From CAZRHR01 sp964599915 (GTDB lineage Bacteria; Bacteroidota; Bacteroidia; CAIKAF01), in the NCBI GenBank assembly GCA_964599915.1, contig CAZRHR010000020.1:1-36868 (forward strand): DNA of 36,868 nucleotides. The letters are read 5' to 3'. Shown here piece by piece: positions 17,261 to 24,409 of the stretch. The position numbers were made by a program, and so were the translations under genes. How positions within the stretch are numbered: position 1 is the first letter of the stretch; each line of letters begins with the position of its first letter. The notes below the pieces were generated by a model. The model had not been told where the DNA came from. It ran no database searches and saw only the letters and a program-made list of their open reading frames with translations.

Positions 17261-17950
17261 TTAAAGTAAGTAGAAGAAGGTAAATACGAATACCCAAACA
17301 AGGTCTACAAAGTGCCAGTACAAACCTACTTTTTCGACCATTTCATAGTGACCGCGGCGTTCAAACACGCCTTTCACCGTCATCCAAAGAATCAAGATAT
17401 TCAGGATAACGCCCGAAAATACGTGGGTTCCGTGGAAACCGGTAATGAGGAAAAAGAGTTGTGCAAATTGCTGAGGTCCATATTCATTTTCGAACATGTT
17501 GGCTCCGAAAATAATGCCTTCCTTTCCGGCAGGGGTACCTACAATGAAGTTGTACCATTCGTAGGCCTGCGAGCCTAAGAACATAAATCCGCCAATGACG
17601 GTGAGAATCAACCAGAAAACAACTTTTTTCTTGTCGTTTCTATGTCCGGCTTCCACAGCCAATACCATGGTAACGGAACTCATGATGAGGATAAAGGTCA
17701 TCAAGGAAACGAAAAGCAATGGAATATGTGCTTCAATAAAAGGAAAGTGGTTAAACACCATATCCGGATCGGCCCATGAACCGCGGAAGGTGTTCCGGGT
17801 GGCCCCGTAATACAGCAACAAAGAAGAAAAAGTGAGGGCATCCGATACGAGGAAGAACCACATCATCATTTTTCCCCAGCTAATGTTGAAAGGTGCGTCC
17901 CCGCCTGACCAAGGTTTTGGGGTGTCTGCATGGTGCGCTACGTGAGCCAT
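17261..17950 (-). CDS. Cytochrome c oxidase subunit III (long form)
   Basis: This 229-residue protein has five membrane helices, the end pattern VGLYWHFVDLVWVFVFTFFYLL and the middle pattern FFLITGFHGTHVFSG, both characteristic of subunit III. The N-terminus begins WGKMMMWFFLVSDALTF, as in five-helix bacterial subunit III. Subunit III helps keep the proton-pumping oxidase stable and may guide oxygen. It is the second of two adjacent subunit III genes, a usual arrangement in Bacteroidota oxidase clusters. The genes for subunits I and II are not in this window. Confidence 0.92.
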   Translation of the reverse strand: MAHVAHHADTPKPWSGGDAPFNISWGKMMMWFFLVSDALTFSSLLLYYGATRNTFRGSWADPDMVFNHFPFIEAHIPLLFVSLMTFILIMSSVTMVLAVEAGHRNDKKKVVFWLILTVIGGFMFLGSQAYEWYNFIVGTPAGKEGIIFGANMFENEYGPQQFAQLFFLITGFHGTHVFSGVILNILILWMTVKGVFERRGHYEMVEKVGLYWHFVDLVWVFVFTFFYLL

Positions 17951-17986
17951 ACCGTTAACGATTCGTTTGACTATTAGACAGTTTTC

Positions 17987-18574
17987 TCAAAAAATGGTAT
18001 CTGCATACCGCAGAAACAGGAACAAATATAACCACAAGAAATCTAAAAAATGCCAATAAATGGCTGTTCTTCTCAATCCTGCCGTTTTTCCTTTCTCATA
18101 ATGTCCCAGCAAACTGCGTATAAAAACCACAAACAAAGCGATTAATCCACTGATTAAATGCGCTAAATGGAAAGCGGTCAATACATAAAAAAAAGAGCCG
18201 GATACGTTTTGGTTCACATTGTCGATGAAAAAAATTCCGGAGGCAGTTAAATCTTTCCAACCTTGAAATTGCAATTGGGTAAACCATAAACCCAATCCCA
18301 GGGTAAGAAGAATGGCAAATCCGGAGGCCCAACGGTTCTTTTTCGCCAACCAAACCGCCAAAATCATGGTGAGACTGCTGCTAATAAGTACGATGGTGCT
18401 TTGGGTAAAAGCCTCAGGCAAGTCGAACTGCAACCAGTTGGCGCCGTCTTTCCGAACCAAATAGGCGGAAGTGAGGGCCGCAAACAACAACGTGATAGAA
18501 ACCAAAAACAACCATAACACGGTGTTTTTGGCTTGGGTTTTGGCCTTTAGGCCGGCGGGCGTGGATGTTTCCAT
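17987..18574 (-). CDS. Cytochrome c oxidase subunit III (short form)
   Basis: This protein of about 195 residues has five membrane helices and typical subunit III signatures: FFYVLTAFHLAHLISG in the middle and IYWHFLDFLWLYLFLFL at the C-terminus. A longer reading is possible (226 codons from 18667), but the first 31 residues are Cys/Arg-rich and lie inside the preceding gene. The ATG at 18574 overlaps the cyoE stop as TAATG and gives METSTPAG, which I take as the start. It is paired with the second subunit III gene 36 nt downstream. Confidence 0.9.
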   Translation of the reverse strand: METSTPAGLKAKTQAKNTVLWLFLVSITLLFAALTSAYLVRKDGANWLQFDLPEAFTQSTIVLISSSLTMILAVWLAKKNRWASGFAILLTLGLGLWFTQLQFQGWKDLTASGIFFIDNVNQNVSGSFFYVLTAFHLAHLISGLIALFVVFIRSLLGHYEKGKTAGLRRTAIYWHFLDFLWLYLFLFLRYADTIF

Positions 18575-19446
18575 TATAAAAATCGGTCTAGTAAATAGGC
18601 GATTTGCATCACCGGCAAGTAAACAAAAGAAGCGAACATCAGGTTCGTGGCATCTTTCATGGCACAACTAAAATATAAGCGTACGGCAGGATACGCAAAA
18701 CCTAAAGCGGCCACCACCAAAACGCCTGTGGTGATGGGGTGCAAATACCCAAACCACAAGGGAATGAAACTCATGGGAATGAGCGCCAGGGTGTAAATAA
18801 GAATCTGGAAAGCATTTTCACGGCTTCTTCCCGAGGAAAAGGGTAAAAGGAAAAATCCGCCCCGCTCATAATCTTCATTAAGACGCCAGGCAATGGCCCA
18901 AAAATGGGGAAACTGCCAGATAAATTGTAAGGCAAACAACATGATGGCTTCGTTGGTTACGGCTCCATGGGCGGCCACATATCCCAACAAAGGAGGAATG
19001 GCACCGGGAAACGCACCCACAAAAACGGCCAATGGGGTTATGCGCTTCAAAGGAGTGTACACCAGCACATACACCAGTAAAGCCACGGCACTTAAAATGG
19101 CGGTCCAAGGGTTGGTTCCCAGAAACAACACCACCACGCCGGAAAGTCCTAATCCAAGGGAAACCAAAAGTCCTTCTGAAACAGTCATTCTGCCCGAAGC
19201 CACCGGACGTTCTTCCGTTCTTCGCATTTTCCGGTCGGTTTCCTTTTCCCCAACCTGGTTTAATCCGTTGGCACCAGCCGTAACCAGTGAACCTCCAAGG
19301 GCTAAGGCAGCCAATGAAGTCCAAGTCCATTCGGTGTCAACACCAATAAAAAAACCAAGAACGGCCGAAAAAATCACCAAAGCGGACAAGCGAAACTTGG
19401 TGAGCATCACATAGTCTCGCATTTTTTGCGGTTTGGTTTTTTCCAT
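18574..19446 (-). CDS. ctaB: Protoheme IX farnesyltransferase (heme O synthase)
   Basis: This UbiA-family membrane enzyme adds a farnesyl group to heme b to make heme O, the precursor of heme A for aa3-type oxidase. The active-site pattern is present: NGLNQVGEKETDRKM then RTEERPVASG, with the Asp-rich/Arg-Pro motif after helix II. A second loop has YTPLKRITPLAVFVGAFPGA. About eight or nine helices fit the family's length of about 290. The first in-frame start is a TTG at 19497, which lies in a promoter-like sequence. The ATG at 19446 (MEKTKPQKMR) is better and gives 290 residues. It is the first gene of the oxidase-assembly operon. Confidence 0.93.
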   Translation of the reverse strand: MEKTKPQKMRDYVMLTKFRLSALVIFSAVLGFFIGVDTEWTWTSLAALALGGSLVTAGANGLNQVGEKETDRKMRRTEERPVASGRMTVSEGLLVSLGLGLSGVVVLFLGTNPWTAILSAVALLVYVLVYTPLKRITPLAVFVGAFPGAIPPLLGYVAAHGAVTNEAIMLFALQFIWQFPHFWAIAWRLNEDYERGGFFLLPFSSGRSRENAFQILIYTLALIPMSFIPLWFGYLHPITTGVLVVAALGFAYPAVRLYFSCAMKDATNLMFASFVYLPVMQIAYLLDRFL

Positions 19447-19485
19447 GGCCTTCGTTTCTATCACCACTGTCCCTGAATTAGGGGG

Positions 19486-19493
19486 CAAAGGTA
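19486..19493 (-). promoter_or_regulatory. -7 box TACCTTTG for the cyoE/cox operon
   Basis: TACCTTTG on the minus strand matches the Bacteroidota TAnnTTTG box exactly. It is 39 nt before the chosen cyoE ATG. A TTTG lies about 26 nt upstream of it, a little far for the -33 box. Its position argues against the TTG start at 19497. Confidence 0.45.
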
Positions 19494-19523
19494 CCAACTT
19501 TTTCGGGATTGAATGGAGTCAAA

Positions 19524-20543
19524 TCAGGCCAATATGTATTCTGGTCGAGGCCTTGGGGCAAACTTTTGAGCCGTTTGGGCAATCGCCGCAATGTGGTCTG
19601 GAGTGGTTCCGCAACATCCTCCCAACACATTGATAAAACCGGCCGCCAGAAAATCTTCCAGCAATTCACCCATCTCATTCGGGGATTGGTCATATTGACC
19701 AAATGCATTGGGAAGCCCTGCATTGGGGTAGGCACTCACAAAAAACGGGGCTTTTTCGCTGAGTTCGGCAATATGCGGACGCATGTCCTTCGCACCAAGT
19801 GCGCAATTCAATCCAATGGACAAGGGCTGGGCATGGGCCATGGAATTTAAAAACGCTTCTACAGTTTGGCCAGACAAGGTTCGCCCTGAATTATCGGTAA
19901 TGGTGCCGGAAATCATGATGGGCAAACGCACACCAAGGTCCTCCTCCACTTCCTGCACGGCAAAAATGGCGGCTTTGGCATTGAGGGTGTCGAAAATGGT
20001 TTCGATTAAAAATACATCTGCTCCTCCTTCCACCAATCCTCGCACTTGCTCTTCATAGGCTTGCGCTAAAATTTGAAAATTCACCGCACGATATCCGGGA
20101 TCATTCACATCGGGGGACAAACTGGCGGTTCGGTTGGTGGGGCCAAGGGCGCCTGCCACATACGCTCTCCGACCGGGATGCGCTGCCTCAAACTGGTCTC
20201 TGGCTTCACAAGCCAAACGAGCAGAGGCCACATTCATCTCGTAAGCCAGACTTTCCATGCCATAATCGGCTTGAGAAATCACATTGGCGCTAAACGTATT
20301 GGTTTCAATGATGTCAGCACCAGCTTCCAAATACGCGGTATGGATGTCGCGAATGATGTCGGGGGCCGTAAGCGACAAAAGTTCATTGTTGCCTTTCAAC
20401 GGACGATGCCATTGCGCAAATCTGCTGCCACGGTAATCTTCTTCCTCCAGCTTATGACGCTGAATCATGGTACCCATGGCACCATCGATAATTAAAATGC
20501 GGGAAGCCAAGTCGGCTTCCACGTCTGCTAAGGTATATTTCAT
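19524..20543 (-). CDS. metH: Methionine synthase homocysteine-binding subunit (MetH N-terminal half)
   Basis: This 339-residue TIM-barrel protein corresponds to the homocysteine-binding module of cobalamin-dependent methionine synthase. The zinc-binding cysteines are present: Cys247 in GLNCALG and Cys310-Cys311 in GGCCGTTP. IIDGAMGTMIQ (18-28) and ETNTFSAN (80-87) are family hallmarks. In many Bacteroidota MetH is split, with a separate protein carrying the folate, cobalamin and activation modules. That second protein is not adjacent here, so it must lie elsewhere. It follows the DUF4412-like gene by 5 nt, so the two are probably co-transcribed. Confidence 0.92.
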   Translation of the reverse strand: MKYTLADVEADLASRILIIDGAMGTMIQRHKLEEEDYRGSRFAQWHRPLKGNNELLSLTAPDIIRDIHTAYLEAGADIIETNTFSANVISQADYGMESLAYEMNVASARLACEARDQFEAAHPGRRAYVAGALGPTNRTASLSPDVNDPGYRAVNFQILAQAYEEQVRGLVEGGADVFLIETIFDTLNAKAAIFAVQEVEEDLGVRLPIMISGTITDNSGRTLSGQTVEAFLNSMAHAQPLSIGLNCALGAKDMRPHIAELSEKAPFFVSAYPNAGLPNAFGQYDQSPNEMGELLEDFLAAGFINVLGGCCGTTPDHIAAIAQTAQKFAPRPRPEYILA

Positions 20544-20548
20544 GATTT

Positions 20549-21238
20549 TTATTGGCCCATCCGCATCATGTCGGGTAATCCGAATTTCACTTTATAAGCT
20601 ACTGGTATTTCAAAGGCAGATTCTGCGACGGCTCCAGGCGAAAGTTCGCTGGCCGACATGACCATGGTCACCAATTGCCCATGGGAGGTAATGACAATCT
20701 CGGCTTTCATCACGAGTCCTTTGATGTTGTCCAAAGTAAAGGAAGCCAAACCATTGCTACCCGGATTGGTTTGAATGGCCAACTCATCGGTAATCCAAAA
20801 ATGGCGCACAATGGTGGTACCATCGTTGGTAGAGGTTGCTGTGTACTTTACACATTTTTTCCCGAGAATCACCGCCTTTTCCTTGGTTTTAGCAGGTTTA
20901 GGCTCTTTGGCATCCTGTGGATCGGGTGCCTCTAATGAATCAGTAGAAACCACGTTCACGGTTTGGGTGGTATGGTTGACAAAATAAGTTTGACGGTTGG
21001 TGCCATCTGCAATGATGTCGCCAATCATGCCGGCCATCATGCCACCTTCGGTAACGGTTTTTACTTTTTTCTGGCCTACGGTGATGCTGTAAGCGTTGGG
21101 CAACATGGCCGCGGCCTGTTCCATGCCCTCGCCACTCCAAGAGACATCATATTTTAACGTACCAGTAAATGGAGCCTGGGCTTGAACGGATAAAAGACAT
21201 CCAGCAGAAATGGCGACAGCGCTAATGAATGTATACAT
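20549..21238 (-). CDS. Exported DUF4412-like protein, function unknown
   Basis: This 229-residue protein starts with a signal peptide (about 1-21, ending VQAQA). It has the beta-rich pattern of DUF4412-type periplasmic proteins: a start like FTGTLKYDVSW, then ILGKKCVKYTATSTNDGTTIVRHFWITDEL, then the Met-rich end PDMMRMGQ. A Pro/Lys/Glu-rich linker lies near 104-120. No catalytic motif is visible. It precedes metH by 5 nt and follows gldE-gldD by 68 nt. Confidence 0.6.
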   Translation of the reverse strand: MYTFISAVAISAGCLLSVQAQAPFTGTLKYDVSWSGEGMEQAAAMLPNAYSITVGQKKVKTVTEGGMMAGMIGDIIADGTNRQTYFVNHTTQTVNVVSTDSLEAPDPQDAKEPKPAKTKEKAVILGKKCVKYTATSTNDGTTIVRHFWITDELAIQTNPGSNGLASFTLDNIKGLVMKAEIVITSHGQLVTMVMSASELSPGAVAESAFEIPVAYKVKFGLPDMMRMGQ

Positions 21239-21306
21239 AACAAACGTGGTTTAAGATGTGGAAGATAGGTCGGTTTTTATTCATTTGTAAAATTACCATC
21301 CATTTT

Positions 21307-23295
21307 TTACTTTTTTTGGGAATCAATGGAGGGCGACCAGGAAAAGGTTTGGGTAAGGTGCTGCATATCTTTTTCCATGAAATCTACCACCGGCGCCAAA
21401 GAATCAAAACTTACCGCTTCTTGAAAATAGACGACACCGCGGAAAAAATGGGAAACGGAATCGGTCAGGTAAAATTGAAGGGGCGTGGCGGGTTTGCCCG
21501 TAAGCCGAAACATGGTTCCAAAAACTTTTTCTTCTGTTCGCACCACATCGGTAGATTGGATTTTTTCTGCCATCATCACATGTTGGTTTACCCCGTGGTG
21601 GGCATCATCAATCAATGCGGGCAAGTCCTTTTTTACGGGACGATAGGTAAAATACAAGGTGGCACCGAATCGGGGATAAACCATATTGAACCAGCAGCTG
21701 GCTTCCGGCTCTTTTCCTTGATATGGAACCAATCGGGCACTGGTGGCATATTCAAATCGAAACGGACAGCCGGGGTTTTCGTAAGCTGTGTAGGCCACTT
21801 CCGGCATGGGAATTACAGGATAACCACGCGGGCGGGGCACCCAAACCGTTTCATCTCCGCCACAAGCCGACAACAATCCGAAGCCTAACACACCAAGGAT
21901 CAGCCCAACGGTAAGGTTTTGCGTAGGTGAAGTTTCAGGCCTAAACGCCAATTTTACCCGTTTAATCCTTTTTTTATCCACAGATTCTATGGTCAAATCT
22001 AAGTTTCCTATGGTCATGCGCTGTCCTTTTTCCGGAATGGAACCGGTTTGATTCAGCACCAAACCTGCGAGGGTATCCGCTTCTCCGGCAAAATCGGAAA
22101 GGTCATCGTAAGGCATATCAATGACGCGACATACATCGATGAGCGTGGTTTTTCCTTCAAAAACAAACGTATGGGCATCCAACTTGGAATAAATCAACTC
22201 CTCATCATCAAATTCGTCATTGATCTCACCTACGATTTCTTCAATCACATCTTCCAAAGTCACTATACCGGAACTTCCGCCATATTCATCGACTACAATG
22301 GCCATGTGCATTTTTTGAGATTGAAATTCCCGAAGCAAATCATCAATAGGTTTGTTTTCGGGAACAAAAATGGCCTGTCGAATCAATTTTTGCCAAGCAA
22401 AATCGTCGTTTTCATGGAGATAAGGCAAAACATCTTTAATATACAAAATGCCTTCAATTTGGTCGAAGGTTTCACGGAAAACCGGCATACGGGAATACCC
22501 GGCTTCAGTAATTTTCTGAAGGACGGATGGAAAAGGCAAATCCATGTCCAAAGCCACGACATCCATGCGAGGGCGCATGGTTTCCTTTACAGTAATCCGG
22601 CCAAATTCTACAATGCCTTTCCAAATTTTTCGCTCTTCTTCTGAAACCGTTGGATCTGCGGTGAGTGCAATGGCGGCAGACAACTCATCGGCAGAAAAAG
22701 AAGCCTGATATTTTTTCAACCGTTTGTCCAACCAGTGCCCCATCCAATTGAGCGGAAAGGTCAGCCAGCCCATGCCATGGGTTAAAAAAGCAAGAATACG
22801 ATGCATGCGTACCACCATTTGCATGGGATATTGTTTGGCATACACTTTCGGTAAAATTTCCCCAAAAAGTAAAATAAGGAAGGTTACGGCCACCGCTTGA
22901 ATCAAGAATTCAGAAAGGTCACGCAATTCCTCCCACCCCGGAATGGCACGAAGGATAAAAGTAGAAACAAAGACAATGGCGATATTAACCATGTTATTGA
23001 CCACCAGAATGGTCGCCAAAAGTTTCCGAGGGTTTTGCAATAATTTTTGGAATCCTTGAAAGGCATCAGGGTGCTTTTCAGCAAGTTCTTCTTGGTCTGT
23101 TGGATCCAAGGAAAAAAAAGCCATTTCTGAAGCAGAAATAAGCCCGGAGGCCAAAAGGAGGAAAAGAAGGATAAAACCATTGATCGCCGTGACCCAAAGG
23201 CCGGCGTCCGGTTGCACCATCAAAAGTCGACTTAAGGGATCTTCCAAGGTTTCAGGTAAAAAGTCAAAGCGGTAAATCGTCGAAATCAGCCTCAC
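21307..23295 (-). CDS. gldE-gldD: GldE-GldD fusion: CNNM/CBS/CorC protein joined to gliding lipoprotein
   Basis: A single 662-codon frame carries two gliding-motility proteins. Residues 1 to about 450 are GldE: a DUF21/CNNM membrane domain with 3-4 helices (SGLISASEMAFFSL near 50-63), two CBS domains (KETMRPRMDVVALD; VDEYGGSSGIVTLEDVIEEIVGEI) and a CorC/HlyC domain. Residues about 460-662 are GldD: a hydrophobic stretch ending in the lipobox LLSAC (Cys478), then GDETVWVPRPRGYPVIPMPE and the Cys/Trp-containing GldD core. GldD is needed for gliding and type IX secretion in Flavobacterium. No stop or ATG separates the two halves; a TTG at 21951 is the only nearby candidate for a separate GldD start. 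The gene starts inside ssb (32-nt overlap) with GTG at 23295; TTG at 23247 or ATG at 23220 are alternatives. The ssb-gldE-gldD order matches other Bacteroidota. Confidence 0.88.
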   Translation of the reverse strand: MRLISTIYRFDFLPETLEDPLSRLLMVQPDAGLWVTAINGFILLFLLLASGLISASEMAFFSLDPTDQEELAEKHPDAFQGFQKLLQNPRKLLATILVVNNMVNIAIVFVSTFILRAIPGWEELRDLSEFLIQAVAVTFLILLFGEILPKVYAKQYPMQMVVRMHRILAFLTHGMGWLTFPLNWMGHWLDKRLKKYQASFSADELSAAIALTADPTVSEEERKIWKGIVEFGRITVKETMRPRMDVVALDMDLPFPSVLQKITEAGYSRMPVFRETFDQIEGILYIKDVLPYLHENDDFAWQKLIRQAIFVPENKPIDDLLREFQSQKMHMAIVVDEYGGSSGIVTLEDVIEEIVGEINDEFDDEELIYSKLDAHTFVFEGKTTLIDVCRVIDMPYDDLSDFAGEADTLAGLVLNQTGSIPEKGQRMTIGNLDLTIESVDKKRIKRVKLAFRPETSPTQNLTVGLILGVLGFGLLSACGGDETVWVPRPRGYPVIPMPEVAYTAYENPGCPFRFEYATSARLVPYQGKEPEASCWFNMVYPRFGATLYFTYRPVKKDLPALIDDAHHGVNQHVMMAEKIQSTDVVRTEEKVFGTMFRLTGKPATPLQFYLTDSVSHFFRGVVYFQEAVSFDSLAPVVDFMEKDMQHLTQTFSWSPSIDSQKK

Positions 23296-23716
23296 TCATA
23301 GCCGTGCTAGAAGGGGCTTGCGCCGGGGTGGAGGATGCTTGGGCGCCGTAGCCGGTGGAAGGAGCAGCACCATCTTCAGGTCTGCGCCCATCAAGCATGG
23401 TCATTTCAGAAGCCTCAACTTCAGTGGCATATTTTTTTATGCCTTGGGCATCTTCCCATGAACGTGAACGCAGCTTGCCTTCCACGTATATTTTCATACC
23501 TTTTTTTAAATATTTTTCGGCAACCTCTGCCAATCCGCGCCAAAGCACGATGTTGTGCCATTCGGTCCGGGTTTCCTTTTCCCCGCTAGCCTTACGAATT
23601 ACTTCGGAAGTGGCTAAAGCAAGCCTGGCGACCGGAATACCGGCATCGGTACGCCGAACCTCAGGGTCTTTGCCCAGGTTGCCAATCAAAATGACTTTAT
23701 TTACGCTTCCGGCCAT
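23264..23716 (-). CDS. ssb: Single-stranded DNA-binding protein
   Basis: This 150-residue protein has an N-terminal OB fold (about 1-105) starting MAGSVNKVILIGNLGKDPEVR, with the typical TEWHNIVLWRGLAEVAEKYLKKG stretch. A Pro/Ala/Ser-rich linker follows, and an acidic tip EADFDDLPL corresponds to the partner-binding tail (DDDIPF in Escherichia coli). It coats single-stranded DNA in replication and repair. It is first in an operon with gldE-gldD. A good promoter lies just upstream. Confidence 0.95.
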   Translation of the reverse strand: MAGSVNKVILIGNLGKDPEVRRTDAGIPVARLALATSEVIRKASGEKETRTEWHNIVLWRGLAEVAEKYLKKGMKIYVEGKLRSRSWEDAQGIKKYATEVEASEMTMLDGRRPEDGAAPSTGYGAQASSTPAQAPSSTAMSEADFDDLPL

Positions 23717-23733
23717 AGGAATTGGATTTTGTT

Positions 23734-23766
23734 CAAAGATAAAACAAAAGACCTACGGTTTGCAAA
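23734..23766 (-). promoter_or_regulatory. Promoter of the ssb-gldE-gldD operon
   Basis: On the minus strand TTTG (23763-23766) and TATCTTTG (23734-23741) are separated by 21 bases. This is the expected layout of a Bacteroidota housekeeping promoter (-33 TTTG, -7 TAnnTTTG). It lies 17 nt before the ssb ATG at 23716. Confidence 0.6.
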
Positions 23767-23868
23767 CCTTCGGATAGAACTGGTTGGTTTTAATCTACCG
23801 ATGGCTTGGGTACTTTGGGAAAAAGGGAAGTTTAAGGTTTTGATGACTTCTTATGGGTTTACAGACCA

Positions 23869-23899
23869 TGTGGGAGACAACCGATGGGCTTCTCCCATA
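23869..23899. repeat. Hairpin in the ssb-ridA divergent intergenic region
   Basis: TGTGGGAGA at 23869-23877 pairs with TCTCCCATA at 23891-23899, allowing one G-U pair, with a 13-base loop. No T-run follows. It could be a protein-binding site or a leader structure; chance is possible. The rest of the 264-bp gap holds only the promoters and a doubtful 34-codon plus frame at 23801-23905. Confidence 0.3.
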
Positions 23900-23952
23900 A
23901 CTTAAATGACGGCTAAATCCCCAAGTAAGGCGTGAAAACGGCTGGAATTCCA

Positions 23953-23963
23953 TGTATATTCGT
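23953..23963 (+). promoter_or_regulatory. Possible -7 region TGTATATTCGT upstream of the RidA gene
   Basis: The motif ends 17 nt before the ATG and is identical to the one before prs. It fits TAnnTTTG with one mismatch, and no clear -33 TTTG is seen. Confidence 0.3.
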
Positions 23964-23980
23964 ACACCAAACTTAAAAAA

Positions 23981-24406
23981 ATGTCCGACGGAAAAATTGA
24001 ATCAAAAAAGGCACCGGAGCCCGTGGGAGCTTATCCACACGCACGCAAAGTTGGAGATTTCATTTTTTACAGTGGCATGGGACCACGCAGCCGCGGAAGC
24101 AAAGACATCCCGGGGGTTACTTTAAATGAAAAAGGGGAGATCGAAGCCTACGACATCGCCACCCAGTGCCATTCTGTGTTTAATAACCTGAAAATGGTGG
24201 TGGAAGAAAGTGGTGCATCTTGGATGGATGTGGTAGATGTAACGGTTTTTTTAACCAACATGAAGGCCGACTTTCCCACCTATAACAAAATTTATGCGGA
24301 GTATTTTAAGGAGAATCAGCCATGCAGGACCACATTGGAAATCAAATCTTTACCCACACCCATCGCCATTGAGGTGAAAGCTGTGGCGTATGTAGGTCCC
24401 AGATAG
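23981..24406 (+). CDS. RidA/YjgF family deaminase, 2-aminomuconate deaminase-like
   Basis: This 141-residue protein belongs to the RidA (YER057c/UK114) superfamily, trimeric enzymes that hydrolyse enamines and imines. The sequence KAPEPVGAYPHARKVGDF, with SGMGPR after it and a C-terminus RTTLEIKSLPTPIAIEVKAVAYVG, is closer to the 2-aminomuconate deaminase branch than to housekeeping RidA. Arg116 is the conserved carboxylate-binding arginine. 2-Aminomuconate deaminase acts in tryptophan (kynurenine) and 2-aminophenol catabolism, but no other gene of that route is nearby. It is one of only three plus-strand genes in the window, and its 3' end lies 3 nt from the end of the convergent membrane-protein gene. 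Confidence 0.8.
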   Translation: MSDGKIESKKAPEPVGAYPHARKVGDFIFYSGMGPRSRGSKDIPGVTLNEKGEIEAYDIATQCHSVFNNLKMVVEESGASWMDVVDVTVFLTNMKADFPTYNKIYAEYFKENQPCRTTLEIKSLPTPIAIEVKAVAYVGPR

Positions 24407-24409
24407 GAT

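Noticed and set aside
18575..18667. 31-residue N-terminal extension of the short subunit III gene
   Set aside because: Lies inside cyoE, is Cys/Arg-rich, and the TAATG junction at 18574 gives a proper start.
23801..23905. A 34-codon plus-strand frame in the ssb-RidA gap
   Set aside because: Very short, overlaps the hairpin, no start signal, no recognisable features.
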